DNA of 64,000 nucleotides from Clostridia bacterium (lineage in GTDB: Bacteria; Bacillota; Clostridia; Oscillospirales; Acutalibacteraceae): assembly GCA_017465825.1 (NCBI GenBank), contig JAFTVI010000006.1, positions 142,465-206,464 of the forward strand, read 5' to 3'. Of the stretch, positions 62,395 to 64,000 are shown in pieces. The notes under the pieces were generated by a model, which was given only the letters and a program-made list of their open reading frames with translations, made no database searches and was not told where the DNA came from. Made by a program: the position numbers and the translations under genes. How positions within the stretch are numbered: the stretch's first letter is position 1; each line of letters opens with the position of its first letter.

Positions 62395-63765
62395 TTATTC
62401 AGCATCATTGATTGCTTCGACAAAAAATTTAGCAATATTTTGCCACTCAATTATAGCTTCGGGAACTTCGTGGCTGAAACGAATTACCTTTTCGTCTTTA
62501 GTCAGCAGCACAGAATCTCCGTCTGCACAGGTTGCAATAACTATGCCTTCAGGATTTTCTTCGAGCAATTCTTCTTTTTCCAAGCCTTCAAAAAATTCAG
62601 TGGTTGCCTTTAATGAATCGGCGTAAGATAAAAAGGTATATTCATCAGAAAGAAGTCCGCCGTCACTGACCAGATAGTAAGGCAGTATGCTACTGTATAT
62701 TGGTTCTGTTACTGATTCAGCAACTTTTTTAGTCAGTCTTTTGTTGAAATCTTCTTTGCGTTCAGTTTTTATTTTTCTTAAAAATTTAAGAGCTTCTTTT
62801 TCTTTTACAATATATTCCGGTCTGCCTTTTGCTTTCAGCTTTTCATATTCTTTAAAGGCTTTCTCCATATATGTTTTTAAAGGTATATGTGCATCCGCTG
62901 TTTTATCGAGGTCATAGCCTTCGGGACACTTATCTACTATGCAGGCAGGTGTAAGGTTTGACCATGAAAGTGCTTTTTCATTTATAAGCATTTCAGCTAT
63001 ATCCTTATGAATTAAAACTGTATGTCTTCCGCAGAAATCATCTGTAGAAGAACAGTAAACATAAGTTATACCGCCTGAAGGCATATCCTCTTTGAGATAG
63101 CAGTCCTGAAGTCCGATACGCTGCAAATCATAAAAAATCGAAGCTATTTTTGGTAAGTATCCGCCGAGAGACTGCATTTTTGCCTTTTGCTTTTTATCTA
63201 TATATCTGTCATATGCAATACGGGGAATTCTTTTATGGGGAAAGATGTAGAAATACTGTTCAGCTTCATATCTGCCCTTATCCTGAACCCAGCAGAAATC
63301 AACATCAGTAATCCCGTTTTCAATGCAGGCTTTTCTGAAACGGTCAGGTACGCAGATATTATGACAATCCTTTGGTGCAACATTTATTTCATGAAAAGCA
63401 CTTATTACTTCAAGATATATCTTTTTTCCTGTTTCCGTTTCTACAGGAAAAACATCGAGTACGGTATTATCCTTGAAATCTTCAGTCTTGAGTTCATACC
63501 AATCACTTTCAACATCGGTGTATCTTCTCTCATACCAACCACGGGCGCGCCAACCCTGTTCTTTGCAGAAAGTTTCTATTTTATCAAGCACTGCATCTGC
63601 ATCAGGCTCGTCCATATAGAGCTCGCTCCATCCGACACAGTCACACTTTTTACCGATAGAATGAACGAAATCTATATTTTCCTGATATTTGTCGTCATTA
63701 AATCTATGATTCTTCTTATCAAGTATCCAAGTTAAATGCTCTTTGTAACTCATAATATCACTCAT
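62395..63765 (-). CDS. Large protein with SUKH-like C-terminal domain
   Basis: A 456-residue cytoplasmic protein. Its C-terminal 90 or so residues (NPEGIVIATCADGDSVLLTK, then FSHEVPEAIIEWQNIAKFFV) resemble the SMI1/KNR4 (SUKH) immunity fold. The N-terminal 350 residues are unknown and include many paired aromatic and charged residues. ATG 63765 is kept; ATG 63753 is possible. It lies on the opposite strand from MobA/MobL and between DUF3847 and it, which suggests later insertion as cargo. Confidence 0.5.
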   Translation of the reverse strand: MSDIMSYKEHLTWILDKKNHRFNDDKYQENIDFVHSIGKKCDCVGWSELYMDEPDADAVLDKIETFCKEQGWRARGWYERRYTDVESDWYELKTEDFKDNTVLDVFPVETETGKKIYLEVISAFHEINVAPKDCHNICVPDRFRKACIENGITDVDFCWVQDKGRYEAEQYFYIFPHKRIPRIAYDRYIDKKQKAKMQSLGGYLPKIASIFYDLQRIGLQDCYLKEDMPSGGITYVYCSSTDDFCGRHTVLIHKDIAEMLINEKALSWSNLTPACIVDKCPEGYDLDKTADAHIPLKTYMEKAFKEYEKLKAKGRPEYIVKEKEALKFLRKIKTERKEDFNKRLTKKVAESVTEPIYSSILPYYLVSDGGLLSDEYTFLSYADSLKATTEFFEGLEKEELLEENPEGIVIATCADGDSVLLTKDEKVIRFSHEVPEAIIEWQNIAKFFVEAINDAE

Positions 63766-63835
63766 TTCAATTGATATAATCTAATTATACCACAATCAAA
63801 CCACCAAAAACAACAACTTAACCAAAGAAAGGACA

Positions 63836-64000
63836 GTGATACCCGCAATTTATCACCTTGAAGCCAAAGTCATAACCCGTGGTGTAGGTCGCTCAGCCGT
63901 AGCCGCAAGTGCATATATGAGCTGCAGTGAAATCACTAACGAGTATGACGGCGTAAAACACGATTACACTAGGAAAGGCGGTCTTGTCTATGAGAGAATC
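63836..64000 (+). CDS. MobA/MobL relaxase, N-terminal part
   Basis: Only the first 55 residues are in the window. IYHLEAKVITRGVGRSAVAA, then AYMSC and HDYTRKGGLVYERI, match the start of MobA/MobL (MobQ-type) relaxases. It would nick the second element at oriT. The start is GTG 63836; the nearby AAAGGA is rather close, so the start is not certain. It continues past the right edge. Confidence 0.8.
   Translation, partial: MIPAIYHLEAKVITRGVGRSAVAASAYMSCSEITNEYDGVKHDYTRKGGLVYERI

Overview
The window reads as a low-GC Firmicute of the gut Clostridia, most likely a Ruminococcus or close relative (Oscillospirales). The basis is the AT-rich DNA, strong AGGAGG-type ribosome binding sites, a type I dockerin on a secreted protein, a cytoplasmic GH29 fucosidase, and integrated elements carrying TnpV, MobA/MobL and large serine recombinase genes. 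Species cannot be fixed from the sequence alone.

Layout. (1) 1-15.7 kb is chromosomal: a partial secreted protein, an RluA-type pseudouridine synthase, cysteine synthase, a CBS protein, a C39-like dockerin protein, a 1783-residue secreted protein with an internal duplication, tRNA-Leu(CAA) with a truncated copy upstream, a palindromic repeat cluster, GH29 fucosidase, a CAT-like acetyltransferase and a K+ channel. (2) 15.7-47.1 kb lies between two 53-bp direct repeats (51/53 identical). Both sit inside 3' fragments of tRNA-Ala(GGC), and I read the interval as one integrated mobile element. From left to right it carries three groups of genes. The first is defence-like: a three-gene operon (2134-aa protein with GHKL ATPase, phosphoribosyltransferase-like and TIR-like segments, a receiver-like protein, a DUF2971 protein), TnpV, and an SMC-like ATPase with a DUF4297-like nuclease. 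The second is small cargo at 28-37 kb. The third is the element's own genes: a 1002-aa two-barrel RNA polymerase homologue with a partner, MobC/MobP relaxase, ParB, a large serine recombinase and a restriction-like endonuclease. (3) 47.1-64 kb is a second element that runs off the right edge: TnpV, a pentapeptide-repeat membrane protein, a three-gene radical-SAM/ATP-grasp/decarboxylase cluster, a sigma-like factor, a DUF6076 protein behind a LexA-like box, a ParM/ParR-like pair behind three palindromes, DUF3847, a SUKH-like protein and the start of a MobA/MobL relaxase.

How the genes work together. The direct repeats, the matched TnpV leaders at 24.4 and 47.1 kb and the two different relaxases suggest two elements accreted in tandem at one tRNA-Ala gene. 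No 5' half of that tRNA is in the window, so the intact copy is predicted beyond 64 kb on the minus strand.

The two best candidates for undescribed biology are the 15.8-24.1 kb operon, which pairs sensor/kinase-like ATPase domains with a receiver and a putative effector in the manner of a two-component immune system, and the stand-alone RNA polymerase of the RdRP/YonO type at 38.2-41.2 kb. Domain calls rest on motifs read by eye; no database search was run.
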